The notes beneath the pieces were generated by a model. That model did no database searches and was not told where the DNA came from. It saw nothing but the letters and a program-made list of their open reading frames with translations. This document shows positions 51,199 to 60,217 of a stretch of 64,000 bases of DNA, one piece after another (within the stretch, counting starts at the first letter, position 1; every line of letters starts with the position of its first letter). The position numbers and the translations under genes were made by a program. This stretch comes from an uncultured bacterium (GTDB lineage Bacteria; Actinomycetota; Coriobacteriia; Coriobacteriales; Coriobacteriaceae), in contig CAJMOF010000003.1 of the NCBI GenBank assembly GCA_905215065.1, forward strand, positions 99,552-163,551. Direction: 5' to 3'.

Positions 51199-52197
51199 CT
51201 AGCGCGCCATGGCGTCGCGGCCGGCTTCGACCCGCTTGCGCTGTTTGGTGCGCTCCTCGCAGGTTAGGCACTCAAAGAGATGCCCGATAATCGAGGCCAG
51301 CACCTGCTGAAACAGCGTGCCGCACATGACGGGGAACACGACCTCGCCCGGAAAGTACTGCGTGGCGATGACGGCACCCGAAGAGATGTTGCGCATGCCG
51401 CAGGTAAAGCACATGGTAGTCGTCTCGCTATATGGCAGATGCAGCGCACGTGCGACCAGAAAACCGACGACAAAGCCGCTGATGGCGAAGACCAAAATAA
51501 AGAGGGCGACTTCCAGGCGCACCGCGTTTATGTGCAGCACGTACTCGCTCATAGCGGTGGAGTTGGACGCGATGACGCCCATCATCATGAACTTGCAGGC
51601 GGGCGAGAGCACGGGAGAGAGTTTCTCGTGGCCCCAGCCGCGCGTGAGTTCATTGATGGCAATACCGAGCACAGCGGGGATGGCGATCATAAAGGCCATG
51701 TTCTGCATCATGCTCGGCACGTCGATCGAGACGGTGGCGCCCAGCAGGAGCTTGAGCGTAAGCGGAATCGTCACAGGTGAGATGACCGAGGACGTCAGGA
51801 TGATGGTGAGCGCGAGCGGGCCGTTGCCGCCGAACATGCTGATCCACATAAAAGCGGTGACGGCCACGGGCACGCTGTATTCGAGCACAATGCCGCAGAC
51901 AAGGTTGGGGTTGGAGCCAAAGAAGAGTGACCCCATGGCATACGCCGCGATGGGAATAAGCACCGCCGAGACGAGCAGCGCCAAGACTAGGTGCAACGGA
52001 CGGCGGAACACCTCGGTTACCTGGTGAAAGGTGTTGCTGAGCGCACCCTGAAACGTCATAAAGGCAAACAAGGTGGGAACGATGGGCTTGAGTACGCCAA
52101 TCTGTTGGGGAAAGAGCACGCCGAGTGCCACGCAAATCGGAACGATGACCTGCATGTGCCCCGCGAGAAACTTGCCCAGTCCAACCCATTGCTTCAT
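51199..52197 (-). CDS. Bile acid:sodium symporter family transporter
   Basis: A 332-residue membrane protein with about nine helices of the BASS family. Features include FMTFQGALSNTF, EYSVPVAVTAFMWISMFGGNGPLALT (core sodium-site region) and CGMRNISSGAVIA. Family members move bile acids, pyruvate or other organic anions with sodium; the substrate here is unproven. GGGAG lies about 12 nt before the ATG. The C-terminal tail is Arg/Lys/Glu-rich. Bile-acid transport would suit a gut bacterium. Confidence 0.82.
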   Translation of the reverse strand: MKQWVGLGKFLAGHMQVIVPICVALGVLFPQQIGVLKPIVPTLFAFMTFQGALSNTFHQVTEVFRRPLHLVLALLVSAVLIPIAAYAMGSLFFGSNPNLVCGIVLEYSVPVAVTAFMWISMFGGNGPLALTIILTSSVISPVTIPLTLKLLLGATVSIDVPSMMQNMAFMIAIPAVLGIAINELTRGWGHEKLSPVLSPACKFMMMGVIASNSTAMSEYVLHINAVRLEVALFILVFAISGFVVGFLVARALHLPYSETTTMCFTCGMRNISSGAVIATQYFPGEVVFPVMCGTLFQQVLASIIGHLFECLTCEERTKQRKRVEAGRDAMAR

Positions 52198-52359
52198 ATG
52201 CGCTTGTGACTCCCTTTGCCCGTGAACCCGTTTTGAATGGATATGCTAGACGCTCGCATGCGTCCGTGCGTCAGAAACGCTCGAATATTTCGAGGCTATT
52301 ACCGGCATCGTTTACCGAAACCGCGGCGTGCTGCGGCGATTTGCGTCTGCTCTGCACGG

Positions 52360-52365
52360 TATAAT
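52360..52365 (+). promoter_or_regulatory. -10 box upstream of recJ-rel operon
   Basis: A perfect TATAAT. No convincing -35 lies 17 nt upstream; a TTGCGT occurs at 13 nt. It would start a transcript carrying the 21-codon leader ORF, the RecJ fusion and rel. Confidence 0.55.
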
Positions 52366-52421
52366 AAATCCGTTCAACAGATCTGCCTGCCGAAGCGGGC
52401 ATACACAGAGGACTCATCGCT

Positions 52422-52487
52422 ATGAACCGTGAGAGGTATCGCGGCGACCTGCCCCTATCGGGGGTGGGCGCCTATGTCATCGCTTAA
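52422..52487 (+). CDS. 21-codon leader ORF overlapping recJ start
   Basis: A short reading frame, beginning MNRERYRGDL and ending GAYVIA, starts at ATG 52422 with AGAGGA 9 nt upstream. It ends at TAA 52485-52487, 11 nt inside the recJ gene, whose ATG is at 52474. This geometry suggests translational coupling of recJ to a leader peptide. It is too short for family assignment and could be chance, though it has a better ribosome site than the recJ start. Confidence 0.45.
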   Translation: MNRERYRGDLPLSGVGAYVIA

Positions 52488-55400
52488 GACGACGCATCGC
52501 TGGGCGGTCGCTCAGCAAAACCCCGAGCTCGAAAAGGAGCTTTCGGCTGGCCTGGGCATTCCCGGGCTGGTGGCGCGTATTATGGTCGCGCACGGCATTA
52601 CATCCATCGAAGAAGGTCAGCTGTTTTTGACGCCTTCGCTCGATCGCGACTGGGCCGACCCACTCATTATCCCGGGCATGTCGGTCGTTGCCGACCGCGT
52701 CGAGCGTGCTATTTGCAACCACGAGCACATTGCGGTCTTTGGCGATTTTGACGTTGACGGTATTACGTCGACCTGCCTGTTGACCGAGGCACTGCGCACG
52801 TTTGGCGCCGATGTCACGCCGTTTATTCCGCATCGCTTTGACGAGGGCTACGGTCTTTCGCGCGCGGCGCTCGACCGCGTTAACGAGCTCGCTCGCCCTC
52901 AGCTGATCGTGACCGTCGATAACGGTATTGCCGCCAAGGAAGAAGTCTCCTATCTGGAGAGCCTGGGGATTGATTTGGTGGTCACGGACCATCACGAGCC
53001 CTCCGACCAGGTGCCGCAGGGCGTGCCCCTGACCGACCCCAAGCTCGAGGACGAGGGCCCCTCGCGCGAGCTTGCCGGTGCCGGCGTGGCACTCAAGCTG
53101 GTGCAGGTCCTGGGCGAGCGTTTGGGCAAGCCGTCGTATTGGCGTTCGCTGATCGAGGTCGCGGCGCTGGGCACCGTGTCCGACATGATGCCGCTCACGC
53201 CCGAGAATCGCGCACTGGTCGCCGAGGGCATCCAGCAGATGCGCGTGACGGCCCGTCCCGGCTATATCGCGCTTGCCGCACTTGCCAAGGCCGACCTTTC
53301 TACCATTACGGCCGACGGCCTGTCGTTTTCGCTCATCCCTCGTCTGAATGCTGCCGGCCGCATGGCTGATCCCAAGCTGGCGCTCGACCTGCTGCTTGCC
53401 CGTGATCCTATCGAAGCAAGTGCACTGGCAGCCGAGCTCGAGGAAATCAATCGCCAACGCCGTGAGATCGAGGCGGAGCTCACGCGCGATGCCATGGCGA
53501 AGGTCGAGGAGACTTATGACGGCGGGCGCGCAATCGTCGTGGGCGGCGAGGGCTGGCACGAGGGCGTCAAAGGCATCGTGGCGAGCCGCTTGACCAATCG
53601 CTATCACGTGCCGGCGCTGCTGTTCTCGATCGAGGACGGTATCGCGCGCGGCTCTGGTCGCTCGGTGGGCAAAGTTAACCTGTTTGACGCCGTCGAGCGT
53701 TGTTCCGACCTGCTGATTCGTCGCGGCGGACATGCCGGTGCGGTGGGTGTGACCATCGAGGCATCCAAGCTCGATGAGTTCCGCCGCCGCCTTTCCGCCG
53801 TGCTATCGGAGCTTTCCGCCGAGGACTTTGAAGACACCGACGAGGTCGCCGCCACCGTCGACCTTTCCGAGCTGAATATCGAGACCATCGAGCAGATCTC
53901 CCGTCTTGAGCCGTTTGGCCAGGGCAACAAGGTGCCGCTGCTGGCTGCCGAGGGCGTGACGATGTGCGACCGCGCCGTGGTGGGCAAAACCGGCGAGCAC
54001 ATGCGCTTTGTGGCGACCGATGGCGCCGCGAGTGTGCCGGCCATTATGTTCCGCGTGCCGCAAATCGATAAGCTCATCAACTGCGATAGCGCTGTCGACT
54101 TGGTGTTCGAGGCCGTTGCCGAGCATTGGCAGGGGCGTGTGAAGCCCAAGCTCATGATCAAGGATGTTCTGGTTCGCGATACCACGCTGCCCAGCGTCGA
54201 TGATCCGGCATGCGAGCTTCGTCGTGGCGTGCAGCCGGCGGATTCCGGCCTGCGCCTGGAGTCGCGTAAGCGCGAGACGCTCGCCCAGCTTTCCTATACC
54301 GAGCTCACGCGCTCGCTTATCCATAGCTTTATCGGATCGAACCAGCCGCACCGCGCGCAGGTTGAGGCGCTCGATGCCTTGGCCGACCACCAGAGCGTCT
54401 TGGCCGTTATGGGAACGGGCCGCGGCAAGTCTCTCATCTTCCATGTACATGCTGCGCGCGAGGCTGTCCTTCGCGGACGTGCGAGCATCTTTGTCTATCC
54501 GCTGCGCGCGCTTGTTGCCGACCAGGCCTATCACCTCTCGTCGACGATGGCAGCGCTTGGCATTGGCGTTGGCGTGCTGACCGGCGAGACCGTGGAGGCC
54601 GCACGCGATGATGTGTTCGCCGGCCTAGCTTCGGGCCGCACCGGTATCGTGCTCACGACGCCCGAGTTCCTATCTATCCACCGTGACCGCTTCGCGCGTT
54701 CGGGCCGCATCGGCTTTGTCGTTATCGATGAGGCGCACCACGCCGGCCTTGCCAAGGGCGGCGACCGCAGCGCCTATCTCGACATGCCCGATATCCTCAA
54801 AGCCCTGGGCGACCCGGTTGTTATGGCTGCGACGGCCACCGCGACGGCTCCGGTCGTGGCCGAGCTTGCCCGCATGCTGCCGATTACTCGCACGGTGGTC
54901 GACGAGACGGTGCGCGAGAACCTGCAGCTCGAGGACGACCGCGACCTTGCGAGCCGCGAGAACCGTTTGGTGTCGATCGTGGCGACGGGGGAGAAGACCG
55001 TCATTTACGTCAATTCGCGCGACCAGTCCGTGGCGCTCGCCAAGACGTTGCGCAAGCGTGTGCCCGATTGCGCAACCCATATCGCGTTCTATAACGCGGG
55101 GCTTGCGCGCTCCGATCGCCGCCGCGTGGAGGAAGCATTCCGAGACGGAAGCCTCAGCTGCATCGTCTCGACCTCTGCCTTTGGCGAGGGTGTCAATCTG
55201 CCCGATATCCGCCATGTCGTGCTGTACCACATGCCGTTTGGCGCCATTGAGTTCAACCAGATGAGCGGGCGTGCCGGTCGTGACGGACAGCCCGCCGTGA
55301 TCCACCTGCTCTATTCGTCGCGCGACGCCCGCATCAACGAGCGCCTGCTCGACTGCTACGCACCCGAGCGCGACGAACTCGTCACACTCTATCGTGCGTT

Positions 55401-55761
55401 GCAGACCATGTGGCGCTCCAACCGCGGTAAGACCGGGGATGATTCATTCTGCGCAAGCGATATCGACATCGCGCAGATGTGCCTTGCCATCGATGCTCGC
55501 ACGCCGGTCGACGAGCGCTCGGTGGAAAGTGGCCTGGGAATCTTCGAAGAGCTTGGTTTCTGTCGCATTTCGGGGTTTGACGACACCCGTCGCATCGCGA
55601 TGGCCGAAAACCCCGGCCGTGTGCAATTGAGCAGGTCAATTCGCTATTTGGAGGGCTTGCGCTCGCGCATGGAGTTCTCGGCTTTCCGGAGTTGGGCGCT
55701 CGATTCGTGCGCTTCTGATATGCTAGCCAAAGTTAACCGCCCGATCGTACCGCGGGCCTAG
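52474..55761 (+). CDS. recJ: RecJ exonuclease fused to RecQ-like DEAH helicase
   Basis: A 1095-residue fusion. The N-terminal half is RecJ, a 5'-3' single-strand exonuclease. It has a DHH phosphoesterase with FGDFDVDG (89-96), VTVDNGI and TDHHEP (Asp172, His173, His174). NAAGRM and the DHHA1 motif GGHAGAVGV follow, then an OB-like region. The C-terminal half is a RecQ-like helicase: Walker A GTGRGKS (647-653), DEAHH (from about 752) and SGRAGRDG (about 930). RecQ and RecJ usually act together in recombination and repair as separate proteins. ATG 52474 follows a GGGGGTGGG stretch; GTG 52429 is possible but lacks a site. It is 15 nt upstream of rel. Confidence 0.9.
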   Translation: MSSLKTTHRWAVAQQNPELEKELSAGLGIPGLVARIMVAHGITSIEEGQLFLTPSLDRDWADPLIIPGMSVVADRVERAICNHEHIAVFGDFDVDGITSTCLLTEALRTFGADVTPFIPHRFDEGYGLSRAALDRVNELARPQLIVTVDNGIAAKEEVSYLESLGIDLVVTDHHEPSDQVPQGVPLTDPKLEDEGPSRELAGAGVALKLVQVLGERLGKPSYWRSLIEVAALGTVSDMMPLTPENRALVAEGIQQMRVTARPGYIALAALAKADLSTITADGLSFSLIPRLNAAGRMADPKLALDLLLARDPIEASALAAELEEINRQRREIEAELTRDAMAKVEETYDGGRAIVVGGEGWHEGVKGIVASRLTNRYHVPALLFSIEDGIARGSGRSVGKVNLFDAVERCSDLLIRRGGHAGAVGVTIEASKLDEFRRRLSAVLSELSAEDFEDTDEVAATVDLSELNIETIEQISRLEPFGQGNKVPLLAAEGVTMCDRAVVGKTGEHMRFVATDGAASVPAIMFRVPQIDKLINCDSAVDLVFEAVAEHWQGRVKPKLMIKDVLVRDTTLPSVDDPACELRRGVQPADSGLRLESRKRETLAQLSYTELTRSLIHSFIGSNQPHRAQVEALDALADHQSVLAVMGTGRGKSLIFHVHAAREAVLRGRASIFVYPLRALVADQAYHLSSTMAALGIGVGVLTGETVEAARDDVFAGLASGRTGIVLTTPEFLSIHRDRFARSGRIGFVVIDEAHHAGLAKGGDRSAYLDMPDILKALGDPVVMAATATATAPVVAELARMLPITRTVVDETVRENLQLEDDRDLASRENRLVSIVATGEKTVIYVNSRDQSVALAKTLRKRVPDCATHIAFYNAGLARSDRRRVEEAFRDGSLSCIVSTSAFGEGVNLPDIRHVVLYHMPFGAIEFNQMSGRAGRDGQPAVIHLLYSSRDARINERLLDCYAPERDELVTLYRALQTMWRSNRGKTGDDSFCASDIDIAQMCLAIDARTPVDERSVESGLGIFEELGFCRISGFDDTRRIAMAENPGRVQLSRSIRYLEGLRSRMEFSAFRSWALDSCASDMLAKVNRPIVPRA

Positions 55762-55776
55762 GGGAAGGGGACCTCG

Positions 55777-58137
55777 ATGGATGCCGCAGCCCGTACCGCC
55801 CATGATTCCACCCTCCAGCCGTTCTCGGAGATGGAGCACTATAAGCATGCCGATGAGCTGCCGCCCGAGATTATGGCGGACAGCTACGACAAACTGGAGC
55901 GCCTGTGCCTCAAATATATGAATGAGGACGACTTTTCTAAGGTGGAGCAGGCCTATTGCTTTGCTGCCGAGAAGCACTGCAACCAAAAGCGCCGCTCGGG
56001 TGAGATGTACATCAACCATCCCGTCGAGGTGGCCATCATTTTGGCCGATCTCAAGATGGACTGCGATGTAGTGTGCGCCGCGCTGCTGCACGATACCGTC
56101 GAGGATACCGAGACCTCGCTTGCCGATGTTTCCGGCCTGTTTGGCGATACGGTGGCCGAGCTCGTCGATGGCGTGACCAAGCTCACCAACATCGAAGTCG
56201 ACAGTATGGACGAGAAACAGGCGCTCACGCTGCGAAAGATGTTCCTCGCCATGTCCAAGGACATCCGCGTCATCATCGTTAAGCTTGCCGACCGTCTGCA
56301 CAACATGCGCACCCTTGCAGCCCTGCGTGAGGACCGTCGCCTGTTTAAGGCTCGCGAGACCATGGACGTGTATGCGCCCCTGGCCGACCGTCTGGGCATG
56401 AGCTCCATTAAATGGGAGCTCGAGGACCTGTCCTTCTTCTACCTGGAGCCCGATGCCTACCAGCGCATCGCACGCATGGTGGCGGAGTCGCGCGAGGTCC
56501 GTGAGCGCTATCTGGCCGAGACCATCAAGACGCTCACCGACGAGCTCAACCGCATTGGCCTGGAAGACTTCCAGATCAACGGCCGTTCCAAGCACTATTG
56601 GTCCATCTACCAAAAGATGAAGCGCAAGGGCAAGGAATTCTCCGAGATCTACGACCTGGTGGCACTGCGCGTCATCACGCATTCGGTGCGCGATTGCTAC
56701 TCCACGCTCGGCGCGGTGCACACGCTGTGGCACCCCATGCCCGGCCGCTTTAAAGACTATATCGCCATGCCCAAGGTCAATAACTACCAGTCGCTCCACA
56801 CGACGGTCATCGGCCCCACGGCTCGCCCGCTCGAGATTCAGATTCGAACCTATGAGATGCATGAGCAGGCCGAGTACGGCATTGCCGCCCACTGGCTATA
56901 TAAGAAGTCGGGCGGATCGTCTGCTTCCAAGACCAATGACGCTCAACGTTTGGACGACCAGATCAACTGGCTCAAGCATTCGCTCGATTGGGCGGCTTCC
57001 GACGAGATCACCGATGCCAAGGAATACCTGCATTCGCTGAAGGTCGACCTCTTCGATCAGGAGATCTTTGTCTTTACGCCCAAGGGCGAGGTCATGGCGC
57101 TTCGTGCCGGCTCCACGCCGCTCGACTTTGCCTACGCCGTTCACACCGAGGTGGGAAACCATTGCGTCGGCGCCAAAATCAACGGTGCGGTGGCTCCGCT
57201 CACGCACGAGATTAAGACGGGTGACCGTGTCGAGATTCTGACTAACAAGAGTTCCAAGCCGTCGCGTGATTGGCTCAAGATCGTTAAGACACCTTCCGCC
57301 AAGTCAAAGATCCGCCGCTATTTTGCCGCTGCGACCAAGGACGACGACGCTGCTGCTGGTCGCGATATGCTGGCTAAGGACCTGCGTAAGCGTGGCTATG
57401 GCATTTCTACGCCGCGTTCGACGCGTGCGCTCAACGCCGTGGCGGAGCAGTTTAACTTCAAGCAGCTCGAGGACCTGTTTGCCGCCGTCGGCGCCGGCAA
57501 GGTTGCCCCGCGCGCTGTGGGCAATAAGGTCGAGCAAATCTTGGACCCCAAGCCCGAGGAACAGCTCACCAAGGCCGAGGCTATCGCCGAGGTCGTGAAG
57601 CAGCCTGCTCGCGGCTCCAACCGCAAGCCGCAAAAGCGCGGCAAGAGCGCCAGTAACGGCATTATCGTCAAGGGCGAGAGCAACAGCGGCCTACTGGTCC
57701 GTCTGGCTCATTGCTGCAACCCCGTGACGGGCGACGACATCGTCGGCTTCATCACGCGCGGTCGTGGCGTTTCGGTGCATCGCGCCAACTGTCCCAACGT
57801 CAAGGGTCTTATGGAGCATCCCGAGCGCATGATCGAAGTGGAGTGGGACGGCGCTGCCGACACCCTCTTCCAGGTCGAGATCGTGGTCGAGTGCCTGGAC
57901 CGCATGGGCCTGCTCAAGGATGTCACCATTGCCATTGGCGATGCGGGCGGCAATATCCTTTCTGCCGCCACGTCGACCAACCGCGAGGGTATTGCAACCC
58001 TGCGCTTTATGGTCGAGATCTCGGACGCGAGTGGTCTGGATCCGCTGCTGGCCTCCATCAGCAGCGTTGACTCGGTCTACGACGCGCGCCGCCTGATGCC
58101 CGGTGAGGGTGGAGCCCAGCTTAAGCGCCGCGTTTAG
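55777..58137 (+). CDS. rel: Bifunctional (p)ppGpp synthetase/hydrolase Rel
   Basis: A 786-residue RSH-family enzyme that makes and degrades (p)ppGpp in the stringent response. The HD hydrolase (about 50-200) has LLHDTVEDT and LADRLHNMRT. The synthetase (about 230-400) has an RFKDYIAMPK segment; the RxKD pattern marks the bifunctional Rel/SpoT form, not RelA. TGS (about 420-480) and a C-terminal ACT domain (about 700-780) follow, with CNPVTGDDIVGF between. AAGGGG precedes the ATG. It follows the RecJ fusion by 15 nt, so it may share that transcript. Confidence 0.95.
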   Translation: MDAAARTAHDSTLQPFSEMEHYKHADELPPEIMADSYDKLERLCLKYMNEDDFSKVEQAYCFAAEKHCNQKRRSGEMYINHPVEVAIILADLKMDCDVVCAALLHDTVEDTETSLADVSGLFGDTVAELVDGVTKLTNIEVDSMDEKQALTLRKMFLAMSKDIRVIIVKLADRLHNMRTLAALREDRRLFKARETMDVYAPLADRLGMSSIKWELEDLSFFYLEPDAYQRIARMVAESREVRERYLAETIKTLTDELNRIGLEDFQINGRSKHYWSIYQKMKRKGKEFSEIYDLVALRVITHSVRDCYSTLGAVHTLWHPMPGRFKDYIAMPKVNNYQSLHTTVIGPTARPLEIQIRTYEMHEQAEYGIAAHWLYKKSGGSSASKTNDAQRLDDQINWLKHSLDWAASDEITDAKEYLHSLKVDLFDQEIFVFTPKGEVMALRAGSTPLDFAYAVHTEVGNHCVGAKINGAVAPLTHEIKTGDRVEILTNKSSKPSRDWLKIVKTPSAKSKIRRYFAAATKDDDAAAGRDMLAKDLRKRGYGISTPRSTRALNAVAEQFNFKQLEDLFAAVGAGKVAPRAVGNKVEQILDPKPEEQLTKAEAIAEVVKQPARGSNRKPQKRGKSASNGIIVKGESNSGLLVRLAHCCNPVTGDDIVGFITRGRGVSVHRANCPNVKGLMEHPERMIEVEWDGAADTLFQVEIVVECLDRMGLLKDVTIAIGDAGGNILSAATSTNREGIATLRFMVEISDASGLDPLLASISSVDSVYDARRLMPGEGGAQLKRRV

Positions 58138-58173
58138 TCGCGACGAACGTGTCACATTATCGATATTCGCTAC

Positions 58174-58201
58174 ACTCGAGGCATCGTTTGATGCCTCGAG
58201 T
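58174..58201 (+). promoter_or_regulatory. Perfect 12-bp hairpin before MBL gene
   Basis: ACTCGAGGCATC (58174-58185) pairs perfectly with GATGCCTCGAGT (58190-58201) around GTTT. No T-run follows, so it is either a weak rel terminator or a leader hairpin of the downstream gene. Confidence 0.55.
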
Positions 58202-58221
58202 TCTATAGAGAGGAGAGGGAC

Positions 58222-58905
58222 ATGAGTGCTGTGTCCTTGGATTTAACTCCCAAGGGATCGGTCGAGATCGAGACGCTCGTAAACGGTCCCATTCAGACCA
58301 ATAGCTATGCTGTTATTTCGGACAATGAGTGCGTGATTATCGATCCCGCATGGGAAGGCGAACGCCTGGTGGAGCATATTCGAGCCGAGCATCCCGGCGT
58401 ACGCGTGTTTGGCGCCGTATGCACTCATGGCCATGCCGATCATGTTGGTGGTGTTGCAGGCGTGCGAACCACCGTTGGCGAGGGCTGCCAGTATGAGCTG
58501 TGTGCTAAGGATGTGGCGGTGCCGCATGCGAACATCGAGGAACAGCGAGCTATGTGGGGCATTGAGACGCCTGACCCCGGGGAGCCGACGCACCTGCTCG
58601 CCGAGGGAGATGCTATCAAGGTGGGCGATATCTACCTGCAGGTGATCGAGACGCCAGGGCATACGCCGGGCGGGATCGTCTTGTTTGCTGCCACCGAGCA
58701 GGGGAACATTGCCTTTGTGGGCGACACCCTGTTTCCGGGTGGGCACGGCCGCACCGATCTTTCTGGAGGAGACGAGGCGGCGATTCTGCGCTCGCTCTCC
58801 AAGCTCGCCCGGCTTCTCCCGCCCGATACCGTTTGCCTAACCGGTCATGGCGATTCGACCACCATGGCACGCGAGCTCATGCAGAACCCTTTCATGCAGA
58901 TTTAG
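58222..58905 (+). CDS. Metallo-beta-lactamase-fold hydrolase (glyoxalase II-like)
   Basis: A 227-residue MBL-fold enzyme. The metal motif THGHADH is present, with later metal ligands in ETPGHTPGG, FVGDTLF and TGHGDST. It is of the glyoxalase II / thioesterase type, hydrolysing thioesters or similar; the substrate is open. GAGGAGAGGG precedes the ATG. It probably has its own promoter between rel and the hairpin. Confidence 0.87.
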   Translation: MSAVSLDLTPKGSVEIETLVNGPIQTNSYAVISDNECVIIDPAWEGERLVEHIRAEHPGVRVFGAVCTHGHADHVGGVAGVRTTVGEGCQYELCAKDVAVPHANIEEQRAMWGIETPDPGEPTHLLAEGDAIKVGDIYLQVIETPGHTPGGIVLFAATEQGNIAFVGDTLFPGGHGRTDLSGGDEAAILRSLSKLARLLPPDTVCLTGHGDSTTMARELMQNPFMQI

Positions 58906-58935
58906 CTTAATAGTCGGCTTTTGAAGCACGAGAAG

Positions 58936-59010
58936 CGTCCAAACGTCAAGCTATTTTTCCCCAACGGGTCGATTTCGTAGGGCAAACGGTCAAAAAAGTC
59001 TGTTTGGACG
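58936..59010. repeat. 75-bp inverted-repeat element upstream of fba
   Basis: CGTCCAAAC (58936-58944) and GTTTGGACG (59002-59010) are perfect 9-bp arms. The right side reads CAAAAAAGTCTG, like the CAAAAAGTCTAC arm of the 123-bp elements, and an AACGGGT block also recurs. It may be a distant relative or an independent element. Confidence 0.5.
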
Positions 59011-59031
59011 ATATTCGTGAACAAACGAACG

Positions 59032-59059
59032 TTTATGCTCGGGTGCGCCGTGGTAAAAT
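59032..59059 (+). promoter_or_regulatory. Candidate promoter of fba
   Basis: TTTATG (59032-59037) and TAAAAT (59054-59059) with a 16-nt spacer, 40 nt before the start codon. Confidence 0.4.
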
Positions 59060-59099
59060 CTCAGGCGTTATCGGAGCAACCTTACAGGAGGTTTCTTTT

Positions 59100-59966
59100 A
59101 TGCTCGTCAACGCAGCAGACATGCTCAAGAAGGCCGAGGCCGGCAAGTACGGTCTTGGTGCCTTCAACACCAACAACCTCGAGTGGACCCTGGCTATTCT
59201 CCAGGCCGCCGAGGAGGCCAAGTCTCCGCTGATCCTTCAGTGCACCGCTGGTGCCGCTAAGTGGATGGGCGGTTTCAAGGTCTGCGCCGACATGGTCAAG
59301 GCTGCCGTCGAGGCCACGGGCGTTACCGTTCCCGTCGCCCTTCACCTCGATCACGGTTCTTACGAGGACTGCTTCAAGTGCATCGAGGCCGGCTTCACGT
59401 CCATCATGTATGACGGCTCTCACGAGGAGACCTTCCAGCTTAACCTCGACCGCACCAAGGAGCTCGTTGAGCTTGCTCACTCCAAGGGCATGTCCATCGA
59501 GGCCGAGGTCGGCGGCATCGGCGGCACCGAGGACGGCGTGACCTCCAGCGGCGAGCTCGCTGATCCTGCTGAGTGCAAGCAGATCGCTGACCTGGGTGTC
59601 GACTTCCTCGCCTGCGGCATCGGCAACATCCACGGCGTGTACCCCGCCGACTGGGCTGGTCTTTCCTTCGAGCGTCTGGGCGAGATTAAGGCCCAGACCG
59701 GTGACCTGCCCCTCGTTCTGCACGGTGGCACCGGCATCCCCGAGGATCAGATCAAGAAGGCCATCTCCCTGGGCATCTCCAAGATCAACGTCAACACCGA
59801 CCTGCAGCTCGTCTTCGCCAAGGGCGTCCGCGAGTACATCGAGGCTGGCAAGGATCAGCAGGGCAAGGGCTTTGACCCCCGCAAGCTCCTCAAGCCTGGT
59901 CGCGACAACATCGTTGCCCGCACCAAGGAGCTCATGGAGGAGTTTGGCTCCGTCAACAAGGCGTAA
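59100..59966 (+). CDS. fba: Class II fructose-bisphosphate aldolase
   Basis: A 288-residue zinc-dependent aldolase of glycolysis and gluconeogenesis, splitting fructose-1,6-bisphosphate. Zinc and substrate residues lie in ALHLDHGS, EAEVGGIGGTEDG, GNIHGVY and VLHGGTGI. AGGAGG lies 8 nt before ATG 59100; the frame is open 32 codons earlier but crosses the promoter. Codon use is strongly biased, as in highly expressed genes. A tagatose-bisphosphate aldolase cannot be excluded by motif alone. Confidence 0.9.
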   Translation: MLVNAADMLKKAEAGKYGLGAFNTNNLEWTLAILQAAEEAKSPLILQCTAGAAKWMGGFKVCADMVKAAVEATGVTVPVALHLDHGSYEDCFKCIEAGFTSIMYDGSHEETFQLNLDRTKELVELAHSKGMSIEAEVGGIGGTEDGVTSSGELADPAECKQIADLGVDFLACGIGNIHGVYPADWAGLSFERLGEIKAQTGDLPLVLHGGTGIPEDQIKKAISLGISKINVNTDLQLVFAKGVREYIEAGKDQQGKGFDPRKLLKPGRDNIVARTKELMEEFGSVNKA

Positions 59967-59986
59967 GCGTCGCTAAACTTCCCGCC

Positions 59987-60078
59987 GGAAGCCCCGTCCC
60001 CCTACACTGTTTCCTTTGCGCTCACCTGGCTTTGCCAGAAGTCGCGCCAAGAAAACAGCTCCGGGGGACGGGGCTTCC
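59987..60078. repeat. 16-bp inverted repeat with nested hairpins
   Basis: GGAAGCCCCGTCCCCC (59987-60002) and its reverse complement (60063-60078) are perfect 16-bp arms. Inside lie CTGTTT/AAACAG and a CTGGC-TTT-GCCAG hairpin, giving a cruciform-like layout. It is downstream of fba and may aid termination, though no T-run follows. Confidence 0.7.
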
Positions 60079-60217
60079 TTCGTTTAACGCCGCAGGGTTA
60101 CGAGGCTGAGTTATTTATTTGACTACCGTTCAGCGGTGTTGATGGCTCCCTTGTTGGGGCTTTCTTTTTATCTCGCTACAATGGGCTTCAAGCGTTCTAG
60201 TGACTTGGAGTTTTGGT

